Shown here in pieces: positions 26,095 through 34,208 of a stretch of DNA of 64,000 bases. The DNA comes from Planctomycetota bacterium. GTDB lineage: Bacteria > Planctomycetota > SZUA-567. Below the pieces are notes generated by a model that saw only the letters and a program-made list of their open reading frames with translations, made no database searches and was not told the DNA's origin. Position numbers and translations under genes: made by a program. Location of the stretch: NCBI GenBank assembly GCA_031254915.1, contig JAIRTL010000047.1, positions 1-64,000 of the forward strand. The letters run 5' to 3'. Within the stretch, counting starts at the first letter, position 1, and the number at the start of each line of letters is the position of its first letter.

Positions 26095-27150
26095 ATGAAG
26101 GACATCATTGCGAACATGGCGAAGCGCATTTCGGCGACGGCGTGCCTGGGTCTGGCGGTCGCGGTCGTCCTGTCATCCGGCTCCGTCGCCGGTGAGAAAA
26201 AGCTGGTGATCGGCATGGCGGTCCGGGAAATCACCAACGACTTCAATCGCACCATCATCGAGGGCGGTCGGAAGGTCGTCGAGGAAAACGGCGGCGAGCT
26301 GGTCGTCACCGACGGCAACGCCGACATCCGCAAGCACATCGACAACATCTCGAACCTCATCACCAAGCAGGTCGACGGCGTCATCGTCCAGCTCGGAGAG
26401 CCGTCCCAGCTGGTGTCGGTGTTCGAGAAGGCCAAGGCCGCCGGCATTCCCGTGTCGTCCACCTCGGTCGGCCAGCGGACCCCCGGCTGCATCACCGACG
26501 TCAACGGCGACGAAGAACTGTCCGGCATGCTTCTCGGCCGCCAGCTTCTGAACGACCTGAACGCCAAGGGCCGCGTGTTCATGATTTCCGTCCCCGGCGC
26601 GCCGGTCCTCGAGAAGCGTCTGCGCGTGTTCCGCGCCCTCCTCGCCGGCTACGAGAACATCTGGCTCTCGGACGTCTACCCGACCCAGCACAGCGTCACC
26701 GACACCCTGAACGTCATGCAGAACATCCTCACCGCCAACCCGAACAAGGAAGACATCGCCGCCGTGTTCGTCACCTACGACCTCTTGGCTTCCGGCGCGG
26801 TCCAGGCCATCAAGAACGCCGGTCGCGAAAAAGACATCAAGGTCTACTCCATCGACGGCGACAAGATCGCCTTCCAGATGATGTTCGAGGAGGACAACCC
26901 GTTCGTCGCCACCGTCTCACAGGACACCTACGGCGTCGGCGTCCTCGCCGCGCAGGCCCTGATGGACGTCATCCACGGCAAGGACCCGGAAACGATTCCC
27001 GCCGCCCTCTATCCCGACGACACCCTACTCGCCAGCAACACCAACATCAAGAAGGCGGTCGAGGTCGCCAGGAGGAAGTGGGGCGAAAACTGCCTGGAGG
27101 AATGGGAGATCGACGAAGCCGAGCTGCTCGACCGCTACGGCGAGAAATAA
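26095..27150 (+). CDS. Sugar ABC transporter periplasmic binding protein (RbsB-type), transporter 2
   Basis: 351 residues with a signal peptide (ATACLGLAVAVVLSSGSVAG). The mature start KLVIGMAVREITNDFNRTI, the GVIVQLGEPSQLVSVFEKA segment and AVFVTYDLLASGAVQAIKNAG are typical of RbsB-type proteins. AGGAGA lies about seven bases before ATG 26095. It closes the second set, whose order (ATPase, permease, permease, hydrolase, binding protein) is nearly the reverse of the first. Confidence 0.9.
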   Translation: MKDIIANMAKRISATACLGLAVAVVLSSGSVAGEKKLVIGMAVREITNDFNRTIIEGGRKVVEENGGELVVTDGNADIRKHIDNISNLITKQVDGVIVQLGEPSQLVSVFEKAKAAGIPVSSTSVGQRTPGCITDVNGDEELSGMLLGRQLLNDLNAKGRVFMISVPGAPVLEKRLRVFRALLAGYENIWLSDVYPTQHSVTDTLNVMQNILTANPNKEDIAAVFVTYDLLASGAVQAIKNAGREKDIKVYSIDGDKIAFQMMFEEDNPFVATVSQDTYGVGVLAAQALMDVIHGKDPETIPAALYPDDTLLASNTNIKKAVEVARRKWGENCLEEWEIDEAELLDRYGEK

Positions 27151-27190
27151 TCCCGGCCGCCTCGCGAATCCTTCGAATGATGGCAAAGAA

Positions 27191-27228
27191 ATGCGCGCGC
27201 CCCGCTCATATGGGCGGGGCATGCGCAT
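27191..27228 (+). terminator. Strong hairpin after the transporter locus, terminator-like
   Basis: GCCCCGC and GCGGGGC pair around an 8-base loop, with outer ATGCGC/GCGCAT arms. No T-run follows, so it may be a Rho-assisted or bidirectional end, or protect the mRNA 3' end. It lies 41 bases after the last transporter gene. Confidence 0.4.
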
Positions 27229-27369
27229 TTGCCGAGTTGTCGCCGCCTGCCGGTATCGCGGGAGCGGAAATCTGGCTTGTCGGGGATGGTCGCTGCGGCT
27301 ATCTCCTGCCGGATTCTTTCCGCCGCCAGTCGTCCGGCGCCGAGGCCGTCGCCGAAGAACGCGGCGAAC

Positions 27370-28308
27370 TCATTGCGGTTCGCCCGTTCCCGCTTCCGGC
27401 CCGGGTTCCGGTACAGGCGCCGGGGCGGGGGAGGAAAACATTGTAGCCTCGAATTCGCGCGACACGGGGACCTGTTTTTTCAGGACTGTGCTCGATTTCT
27501 GTTTTCCCCCGCCTTTTTTGTCGCGCGCGACGATGAACTGGTCCACATCGACGAACGCGTCCGACTTGGCGCAATTGGGGCAAGCGAAGGCTGTCACCGC
27601 CACCCAACTGTCCGCTTTTTCGAGTTCTTCATCGGAAAGCCGGGGGAAGTCCGCGAGCAGGTCGATTTCCCCGCGCTTCATCACATCCGCCGCCTTGACG
27701 CCGCCGAATGCCGGGACGATGTTGACGACGTCCCCGGTCCTGGCGAGCCAGTCGTGGCAGGTTGCGCAGAGTCGATTCGATTTGATGAGGTCGTACGGCA
27801 TGCGCGCGGCGAGGCCGGCGAGGAGCGCGCATTCGCCTAACCAGACGAGATAATACACAAAAGCCGGCATTTCCGACTCGCCGGCTGTCCATACCGGGTT
27901 TATCGAAAAATATCTCATGAAATCGATAATATCCAGCGGATGGGTGAGTGCGCTCCAGTAGGCCGTGAAGTCGTAATCGAACAGGACCCAGAGATAGCTC
28001 ACCCACGACAGCCACCAGGTGACGACGCCCGCGATCGCCCCCGCGACAAAGGCGAGCCCGGCTTTGTCGATCCGGTAGAGACGGACGACGGCACGGACAA
28101 TCATGCCTGTCACATATCCAAACGCCATCGCGACGAGAAAATTCGCGGAGAGGAGGGGAATATGATGGCAAAGCGGACTGTAGGCGAACGAAAGCGCCCA
28201 GCCGGCGAGTATCCCGGCGACGATGGCGAGAATCGCCCCTTTCGTCGCGCTTTTTCTGTAATCCACGTCTTCTCCCGGCGGCAAGCCGACCGCGTCCGCG
28301 TCCGTCAT
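27370..28308 (-). CDS. Polytopic membrane protein with cytoplasmic CxxC motifs, unknown function
   Basis: 312 residues. About five hydrophobic helices fill residues 25-180 (LAIVAGILAGWALSFAYS; FLVAMAFGYVTGMIVRAVV; FVAGAIAGVVTWWLSWVSY). The soluble C-terminal part has two CxxC pairs, LCATCHDW and FACPNCAKSD, about 60 residues apart, which could bind zinc as a ribbon. A Pro/Glu-rich tail ends the protein. ATG 28308 has AAAAGGA upstream; a TTG six codons earlier is in frame. I do not recognise a family. Confidence 0.65.
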   Translation of the reverse strand: MTDADAVGLPPGEDVDYRKSATKGAILAIVAGILAGWALSFAYSPLCHHIPLLSANFLVAMAFGYVTGMIVRAVVRLYRIDKAGLAFVAGAIAGVVTWWLSWVSYLWVLFDYDFTAYWSALTHPLDIIDFMRYFSINPVWTAGESEMPAFVYYLVWLGECALLAGLAARMPYDLIKSNRLCATCHDWLARTGDVVNIVPAFGGVKAADVMKRGEIDLLADFPRLSDEELEKADSWVAVTAFACPNCAKSDAFVDVDQFIVARDKKGGGKQKSSTVLKKQVPVSREFEATMFSSPAPAPVPEPGPEAGTGEPQ

Positions 28309-28361
28309 GTCAGTCCTTTTCGTCAATTGCCTTCAATGCCATTTCCGCGGCTGGGCGGCGG

Positions 28362-29255
28362 CTAGACATTCCTGAGTATACGCCAAAACAACTTTTTGAT
28401 CGGCCTCATTCTTCTGCCGGCAAATTTTTCATATCGCTTCCCGAATGCCGGTTGGCGATCGGCGTAAAGATAGTCCACCATCGTCCTGAGGAAAAAGTGG
28501 CGGTCGTACTGGTGGACGATTTCCGGTATAGAGCCGTCGTCATTGACGACGACGCCGGGTTGGACGATGGTGAACGTATCCCTCAGCCCGGCGGTGAGGA
28601 CCGCTTCGCCGTTATGTCGTATGTGCAGCTTCATGCCGATCCGTTCGAGGTTTTCGGCAAGTTCCCCAGAATAGGCCAGTTTATTGTGCGGCCCCTGGTC
28701 GGAGAATTCGCGCTTGAACTTTTCGTTTTCCCGGTGCTTGGCCCTGAATTCGGCCAGCATCGTGTCCAGATAGCACAGCATGGAAGCGCGGTCGCCGAAC
28801 GTCGTGCCGGAGCAGATGATGGTCTTTTCGGCCAGTCTTCCGTGCCATTCCTCGCCGTACCAAAGGCGTATCCAGTCGGAGACGAGTTTATCCCCGCCGA
28901 GCGGCAGCCTCGGGTCCTCCCGGAAAACATGCAGGCCTGGCTCCAGATGCGGCGACGAAAACAGATCGCCCTGTGCGATGACGTCCCTGACGTCGGTGAT
29001 GAAAATGCGTTCATAGCGCTCGTGCCGCGAAAGAAATTCGTGATATCCGAAAAACCGCGCCTGGTGCGGCGGCATGTTTGGAATCGAGAATTCGCGCGTG
29101 ACGACTCCCTGGCGTCCAAGCCAGGTCAGGACGTTCCGCGGCGTCTTGTCCACCAGCAAGACGGCGTCGGCATCGCAATGCTTTTTCATGGACAGCGCGA
29201 ATGCGCGCAAGTTGGGGATGTCGTAGTTCGACGAAGTCCCCAGAATCAGATTCAT
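28362..29255 (-). CDS. Glycosyltransferase-like protein (GT-A type), putative
   Basis: 297 residues. It starts with a nucleotide-sugar-fold-like strand (MNLILGTSSNYDIPNLRAFA), has a DxD-like FITDVRDVIAQGD at about residue 90-100, ICSGTTFGDRASMLCYLDTM and FSDQGPHNKLAY, a succession seen in GT-A glycosyltransferases of eukaryote-like type. A basic C-terminus (RRMRPIKKLFWRILRN) could touch the membrane. GGAGG lies close to the ATG. Possible role: decoration of LPS or another surface glycan. The family call is by pattern only. Confidence 0.5.
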   Translation of the reverse strand: MNLILGTSSNYDIPNLRAFALSMKKHCDADAVLLVDKTPRNVLTWLGRQGVVTREFSIPNMPPHQARFFGYHEFLSRHERYERIFITDVRDVIAQGDLFSSPHLEPGLHVFREDPRLPLGGDKLVSDWIRLWYGEEWHGRLAEKTIICSGTTFGDRASMLCYLDTMLAEFRAKHRENEKFKREFSDQGPHNKLAYSGELAENLERIGMKLHIRHNGEAVLTAGLRDTFTIVQPGVVVNDDGSIPEIVHQYDRHFFLRTMVDYLYADRQPAFGKRYEKFAGRRMRPIKKLFWRILRNV

Positions 29256-29282
29256 ACATCCTCCGGTTCGCCGTTCCGGCGA

Positions 29283-30881
29283 CTATGCTTGATGCAGCCT
29301 TCTTCGGTGATTCGCGGCGCTTTTGCCGCCGTGGCGCATGATGAGGTATTGAAAGCTGTCGACCAGCGCCTGGCACGAGGCGTTGAGGATGTTCTCCGAC
29401 ACGCCGACCGTTCCCCACGTGTCCTCGCCCTCCTGGGACTGGACGACGACGCGCACCTTGGCGTTGGCCGCGGCCTGGGCGTTGACGATATGCACGCGGT
29501 AGTCGATGAGGCGGATGCCGTCGAAAAAGGGGAAGACGTGGACGAGCGCCTTCCGGAGCGCCAGGTCGAGCGCCCCGACGGGACCGTGCAGCCCCTCGGA
29601 GACGGTGTGCAGTTCGATGTCGCCGATGCGGATCTTCACCGACGCTTCCGAAATCGAGCCGCCGTCGCGTTCCTCCGTCGAGGCGCGAAAGCCGATGAGG
29701 TCGAAAGCGGGCTCGAAGGCGCCGATGATGCGTTTGACCAGCATTTCGAACGAGGCGTCGGCGTTTTCGAAGGCGAAGCCCTCGTTTTCGAGGCGCATGA
29801 CCTCCCCGAGGACGGGCTTCATCTTGTCCGGATGCGCCTCGAGGGCGGGATAGCGGGCAAGCACGCTGGCGCGGCCGGCGAGTTCGGAAATGAGGATGCG
29901 GCGGGTGTTGCCGACCACCTCGGGATCGATCGATTCGTAGGTTCGCGAATTGCGGGCCATGGCCGAGACGTGGACGCCGCCCTTGTGGGCGAAGGCGCTC
30001 GAGCCGACAAAGGGCTGGAAGCCGCGGCGCGGCATGTTCGCGAGTTCGTAGGCGAAGCGGCTGATGTTGGTGAGTTTTACCAGGTTTTCGCGGCCGATGG
30101 CGCGGATGTCCGCCTTGAGGTCGAGGATGGGGATGACGGCGCAGAGGTCGGCGTTGCCTGTCCGCTCGCCGAAGCCGTTGACGCAGCCCTGCACCATGTC
30201 GGCCCCGTGCATGACCGCCTCCACCGAGTTGGCGACGGCGAGTCCGGAGTCATTGTGGCAGTGGATGCCGACGCGCGCGTCCGGGAAGCGCTTCAACACG
30301 GCGTCAACGCCGGCGGCGACTTCGCGCACCAGCCGGCCGCCGTTCGTGTCGCAGAGGACGACGCGCTCGGCGCCGCCGGCGAGCGCCGCCTCGATGCACT
30401 TGAGGGCGTACTCGGGGTTCTCCCGGCAGCCGTCGAAAAAATGCTCGGCGTCGAAGAACGCCCGTCCCACCTTGTCCTTGAGGAATTTGATCGAGCTTTC
30501 GATCATGGCCAGGTTTTCGTCCAGGGTGACGCGAAGGGCGTCGTGGACGTGGAGGTCCCAGGTCTTGCCGAAGATGGAGGCGACGCCCGGCCGGGCGGCG
30601 GCGATCTTGTTGAGGTTCTCGTCCTCGGCCGCCGATTTGCCGGCCCGTCGCGTCGAACCGAACGCGGCGAGCACCGCGTTGTCGAGAACGATTGCCTCCA
30701 TCGCGGCGAAGTATTCGGCGTCCTTGGGGTTCGACCCGGGCCAGCCGCCTTCGATGTAATGGACGCCGAGATCGTCAAGCGCCTGCGAGAGGCGCAGTTT
30801 GTCCTCCAGACTGAAGTTGACCCCTTCGCCCTGCGAACCGTCGCGCAGGGTGGAGTCGTAGATTTCGACTTGGCGCGTCAT
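29283..30881 (-). CDS. cimA: (R)-citramalate synthase CimA
   Basis: 532 residues. It condenses pyruvate and acetyl-CoA to citramalate, opening the threonine-independent route to isoleucine. The TIM-barrel starts IYDSTLRDGSQGEGVNFSLE (metal-binding Asp), with GGWPGSNPKD, VLCDTNGG, GIHCHNDSGLAVANS (metal His pair) and GCVNGFGERTGNADL. The C-terminal part carries a LeuA-type regulatory domain (ASVKIRIGDIELHTVSEG). The GGWPGSNPKD signature fits the CimA subgroup rather than 2-isopropylmalate synthase. AAGGGGAA precedes ATG 30881; the frame continues upstream only as an unlikely extension. Confidence 0.92.
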   Translation of the reverse strand: MTRQVEIYDSTLRDGSQGEGVNFSLEDKLRLSQALDDLGVHYIEGGWPGSNPKDAEYFAAMEAIVLDNAVLAAFGSTRRAGKSAAEDENLNKIAAARPGVASIFGKTWDLHVHDALRVTLDENLAMIESSIKFLKDKVGRAFFDAEHFFDGCRENPEYALKCIEAALAGGAERVVLCDTNGGRLVREVAAGVDAVLKRFPDARVGIHCHNDSGLAVANSVEAVMHGADMVQGCVNGFGERTGNADLCAVIPILDLKADIRAIGRENLVKLTNISRFAYELANMPRRGFQPFVGSSAFAHKGGVHVSAMARNSRTYESIDPEVVGNTRRILISELAGRASVLARYPALEAHPDKMKPVLGEVMRLENEGFAFENADASFEMLVKRIIGAFEPAFDLIGFRASTEERDGGSISEASVKIRIGDIELHTVSEGLHGPVGALDLALRKALVHVFPFFDGIRLIDYRVHIVNAQAAANAKVRVVVQSQEGEDTWGTVGVSENILNASCQALVDSFQYLIMRHGGKSAANHRRRLHQA

Positions 30882-30924
30882 TTCGTCGGTTCCCCTTTTT
30901 TTGCTTTGTGTTTTCCCTGGGAAA

Positions 30925-30953
30925 ATTATACATAAAGAAGGCGCGTTAATCAA
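30925..30953 (-). promoter_or_regulatory. Sigma-70 type promoter for cimA
   Basis: On the minus strand, TTGATT (complement of 30948-30953), 17 bases, TATAAT (complement of 30925-30930), 44 bases before the cimA start. It lies in the 158-base divergent gap between cimA and the isomerase gene. Confidence 0.6.
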
Positions 30954-30994
30954 AACGGTTTGCTGATGCGCCAAATCCCGAGCGCGTGTTTTTT

Positions 30995-31012
30995 CACAGC
31001 ACGATTGCTGTG
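30995..31012 (+). promoter_or_regulatory. Palindrome before the isomerase gene
   Basis: CACAGCA, loop CGAT, TGCTGTG, followed by a T-rich stretch and then the TGGAGGA ribosome site of the gene at 31040. It could be an operator for a dimeric regulator or a small leader hairpin. Confidence 0.35.
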
Positions 31013-31039
31013 CGTTCCTTTTTGTGGAGGAAACAGCCG

Positions 31040-32749
31040 ATGGCAACCGCCAAAAATCTGGGCGAGGGCAAACCCGCCAAAATCAAGGCTCCGGTGATCG
31101 GAGTCTTCGCCACCAACGATCCGCGCATCGACAAATCGTTCTGGGACCGCGGCAAAAACATCGTCAGGATGGCCGCGGACATCATCGCCAAGAATGTGAA
31201 GCTCCCGGACGGCAAGGCCCCCGAGGTGGTGTACACCCTCACCCAGGTCATGGAGGAAAAGTCCGCCGACATCGCCGCGCGCCAGCTTCTCGACGCCGGC
31301 GCCAACATCCTCGTCTGCGTCCCCGACGCCTGGTGTTTCCCGCAGCCGACCCTGCTTTCCTTCATCGCCCATTTCCCGAGGGAAACGCCCCTCAACATCA
31401 CCTGCGGCAATTCCGCAACCCTGCCCGGCGTCGTATTCGCGCAGGCGTCCCTGGGCGCGCTCGCCCAGACCGGGCGCATGGCGCACCTCAACGTCGGCAC
31501 CTGGCCCGACGTCGGCCAGAACCCGACCATGACCAAGAGCACCGCCGACGCGCTCATCGACTGGTGCCAGGCGGCCGTGGCGGTGGTCGGCCTTCGCGGC
31601 CGCAGGGTGGTGATGTTCGGCGGCGACTCGATGGGCATGGAGACGGCGCTCCAGCACGTCATGCCGACGCGGAAGACGTTCGGCCTCGAAATCGCCCGCC
31701 TCGACATGAAGCTGCTCGCCGACATGCTCGCCAAGAAGGCGTACAACCCCGCCGAACTCAAGGCCATGCGCGCCTGGATCGACAAACAGCTCGGCAAGCG
31801 CCTCGTCGCCAAGAACAAACGCGAGTCGGAAAACTTCAACCAGTGCATCGCGCTGTATCTCATCACCCGCGACCTTATGGCCGACATGAACGCCATCGGA
31901 GGCGGCTTCAAGGCGCAGCTCGAATGGAACTCGGACAAGCGCGGCATTCCCCTTCCCGGCCCCGACTTCATGGAGTCGGTGCACAACTCGACATTCGATC
32001 ACAACGGCCGCAAGGAACCGCTCCCCTACGCCACGGAATCGGACATGCAGGGTCTGCTCACGATGCTGGTCATGACCTGGCTCACCGGCGGCAATCCGCC
32101 GCTGTTCATGGACTTCCGCAAGGTGTGGGAGCCGTGGGAAATCCAAACCCTCGCCGACAAGGTGGGCGTGCCGCACACGGACGAAATCTGGGCGAAAAAG
32201 GGATTCGTCGACGGCACCAATTCCGGTTCCGCGTCCCTCGACTGGGCGGGGAAGCCGGGCTGGAAGCCGGAGAAGATCCTCGAGGGAGTCGGCCTGCCGG
32301 CGGTCGACCCCTACTACTTCCCCGGCGGCGGCAACTCGGTGACTTTCGTCACGCCGGGCGGCATCGACGGCATAGCCGGGCGCATCGCCTACAGCTACGT
32401 CGCCGACCGTTTCACCATGTTCTGGGACGAAGCCGCCACGACGGAGATGCCGCTGAAGCTCTCCGAGGCGGTCCGGAAATCATCCGCCTACGACTGGCCG
32501 CACACCTGGGTCGTGCCGAAATACGCGACCATGAACGAATACAAGCATTACGCGCCCGCCAACCACCTGCACATGATCTGGGGCTTGAAGCCGGCGCGCC
32601 TACAGTTCTGGATGGACATGACCAACGTCCTCTCCGGCACGCCGTGGGCGGCGCGTCCCGCCTTCATCGAGGGCGTCGATCGGCCCCAGCCGCTGCCGCA
32701 CCTTATCAACGGCGGCGAGGTGAACGCCAAGATGCTGCTTGGGAAATAA
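31040..32749 (+). CDS. L-fucose/D-arabinose isomerase family protein (FucI-like)
   Basis: 569 residues, close to E. coli FucI (591). Shared landmarks are VVMFGGDSMGMETAL, NSTFDHNGRKEPLPYATESD (with the metal-binding Glu and Asp), TNSGSASLDWAG, YFPGGGNSVTFVTPGG and a His-bearing ANHLHMIWG near the end. The family interconverts aldoses and ketoses with a divalent metal in the cytoplasm; the substrate here (fucose, arabinose or another sugar) is not fixed by the sequence. GGAGGAAA precedes ATG 31040. Single-gene transcript with its own terminator at 32782. Confidence 0.85.
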   Translation: MATAKNLGEGKPAKIKAPVIGVFATNDPRIDKSFWDRGKNIVRMAADIIAKNVKLPDGKAPEVVYTLTQVMEEKSADIAARQLLDAGANILVCVPDAWCFPQPTLLSFIAHFPRETPLNITCGNSATLPGVVFAQASLGALAQTGRMAHLNVGTWPDVGQNPTMTKSTADALIDWCQAAVAVVGLRGRRVVMFGGDSMGMETALQHVMPTRKTFGLEIARLDMKLLADMLAKKAYNPAELKAMRAWIDKQLGKRLVAKNKRESENFNQCIALYLITRDLMADMNAIGGGFKAQLEWNSDKRGIPLPGPDFMESVHNSTFDHNGRKEPLPYATESDMQGLLTMLVMTWLTGGNPPLFMDFRKVWEPWEIQTLADKVGVPHTDEIWAKKGFVDGTNSGSASLDWAGKPGWKPEKILEGVGLPAVDPYYFPGGGNSVTFVTPGGIDGIAGRIAYSYVADRFTMFWDEAATTEMPLKLSEAVRKSSAYDWPHTWVVPKYATMNEYKHYAPANHLHMIWGLKPARLQFWMDMTNVLSGTPWAARPAFIEGVDRPQPLPHLINGGEVNAKMLLGK

Positions 32750-32781
32750 GTTCCTGGCGCATAATGCATTTGCGACAGCGA

Positions 32782-32811
32782 GGCGGAGCCGGCGACGGCT
32801 CCGCCTTTTTT
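32782..32811 (+). terminator. Rho-independent terminator of the isomerase gene
   Basis: GGCGGAGCC, loop GGCGAC, GGCTCCGCC, then six T. A perfect 9-bp GC stem with a T-run, 32 bases after the stop codon. Confidence 0.93.
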
Positions 32812-32814
32812 ACG

Positions 32815-32984
32815 GTGCGCCCGGCAGGGCGCACCCGCTTGGGGTGGGAGTCCCCAACGGGCCCCGATGACGGGGGCCGTTGGCCGGACAGCAAGGGTGC
32901 CCGTCGCGAGACGGAACCGTACGTACGGTGGCGTAAGGGAACGGAAGGCGGGCTCATTATGAGCCTGCCCTCCTCCTACTCGAT
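32815..32984 (+). mobile_element. Internally deleted group II intron remnant (5' domain I joined to 3' domain V/VI)
   Basis: Begins GTGCGCCCGGCAGGGCGCAC, the GUGCG 5' end with its first hairpin. GGGGTGGGAGTCCCC and AGCAAGGGTGCCCGTCGCGA resemble domain I text of bacterial introns. Then CGTACGTACGGTG resembles the 3' half of domain V, GGCGGGCTCATTATGAGCC is a domain VI-like hairpin, and CCTACTCGAT carries the branch-A context and an AY end. At 170 bp it lacks the reverse transcriptase gene and most of the ribozyme. It starts three bases after the T-run of a terminator, the habit of class C introns. The identification is by recalled motifs and needs a covariance search. Confidence 0.55.
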
Positions 32985-33052
32985 TGTGACCGGGATGAAG
33001 TTCAGTAACCGTTCACATTTATTATTTACAAAAAAGAGACCGTTCCGGGCGT

Positions 33053-34090
33053 TCACGGCCGCTCGAACAGTTCGAGGACGGCGTCCGCGACTTTCTCCAC
33101 CGTCAGCGCCAGCATTCCCGACTGGTCGAGGCGGCGGCGTTCGCGGGTGGAGCGCGGTATTGCCAGGCGTTCGTACACGGCGGCGCCGCGCGGTCCGTAG
33201 GGCCCAAGGCGGCGCGGATCCGTGACCGCGAACAAGCCGAGCGTCCGGCAGCCGACGCCGGCGGCGGCGTGCATCGGAAAGGAATCGCAGCCGACGAACA
33301 GCCGCGCTCTCCGCGCCAATTCCGCGACTCCGGGGATGGAGACTTCCGGCGCGGGACAAAGATCGCCCGGTGGTCGGGCGGCGACGAGTTCCGCGACCGC
33401 GCCCCGTTCCTGCGGCCCGTGTCCGAGGACGAGCGCGGGCCAGCCGGTCTTCGCGCGCAGGATCGCCGCCAGTTCGCCGAAGCGGTCCAGCGGCCAGCGC
33501 TTGGCGGCGAAGCTGCCCCATGGACCCATGAGGATGAAGCCGCCGTCGAGTTGGTGCGTCGTGATATGCGCTTCAATAGCGCTTTTTTCCCCGGGAGGGC
33601 AGGGAGGAAATATGAACCCGGCTTCGCCGGGGGCGCGGGCGTCCATGCCGGCGAGGAGCGACAGCACCTTGTCGACGGCATGCACGCCTTGCGGCCGCAC
33701 CAGGCGATTGTCGAGGAAGTGGGCGAGTTCGCGCGATTCGCCCTTTTCGAACCCTATCCGGACCGGCGCGCCGGAAAGGCGGGCGACGATGGCGCTTTTC
33801 GCCAGGCCCTGGACGTCGAAGGCGATGTCGAAGCGCTCCCGGACGAGCGCGCGGCGGAGTTTTTTCACCTCTGTCCACGATTTCAACCAGCCCCGGGGCA
33901 GGGCGTGATGCCAGTCGACGAGGGGATTGCCGACCACCACCGGGGCGGACGGTTTTTCCACCACCCAGCCGAGGCGGCAGTCCGGGAAAAGCCGCTTCAC
34001 CGCCGCCGCCAGCGGCAACGCGTGAATGGTGTCGCCTATGGCGGAAAGGCGGGCGATGAGGATGCGTTTTCCTTCCCGGTCCGAGGTCAT
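33053..34090 (-). CDS. Glycosyltransferase family 9 (heptosyltransferase-like)
   Basis: 345 residues. ILIARLSAIGDTIHALPLAAAV is the WaaC/WaaF N-terminus; FDIAFDVQGLAKSAIVARLSGA, ILMGPWGSFAAKRWPLDRF and LFVGCDSFPMHAAAGVG are the further GT9 blocks. These enzymes add heptose from ADP-heptose to the LPS core on the cytoplasmic face. GGAGGG supports ATG 34090; the frame continues 20 codons upstream with low-complexity text. The other LPS genes of the window lie 13 kb away. Confidence 0.88.
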   Translation of the reverse strand: MTSDREGKRILIARLSAIGDTIHALPLAAAVKRLFPDCRLGWVVEKPSAPVVVGNPLVDWHHALPRGWLKSWTEVKKLRRALVRERFDIAFDVQGLAKSAIVARLSGAPVRIGFEKGESRELAHFLDNRLVRPQGVHAVDKVLSLLAGMDARAPGEAGFIFPPCPPGEKSAIEAHITTHQLDGGFILMGPWGSFAAKRWPLDRFGELAAILRAKTGWPALVLGHGPQERGAVAELVAARPPGDLCPAPEVSIPGVAELARRARLFVGCDSFPMHAAAGVGCRTLGLFAVTDPRRLGPYGPRGAAVYERLAIPRSTRERRRLDQSGMLALTVEKVADAVLELFERP

Positions 34091-34208
34091 GGACGAACCC
34101 TCCGAAGAGGAAGAAATGTCCGGCGCATTGATGGAAACGAAAATAACCAAGGCGACACCGGTATTGCTTCCTTTTTACGCACTGGGCGCAACGGGGCGCG
34201 CCACGCCG

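Noticed and set aside
28362-29255. Confident family assignment of the glycosyltransferase-like protein
   Set aside because: A DxD-like motif and fold pattern are visible, but no specific GT family could be recognised, so only a tentative call was kept.
32815-32984. Riboswitch or small RNA in the hairpin-rich stretch after the isomerase gene
   Set aside because: It lies after a terminator and before a convergent gene, so it leads no coding region, and its ends look like a group II intron.
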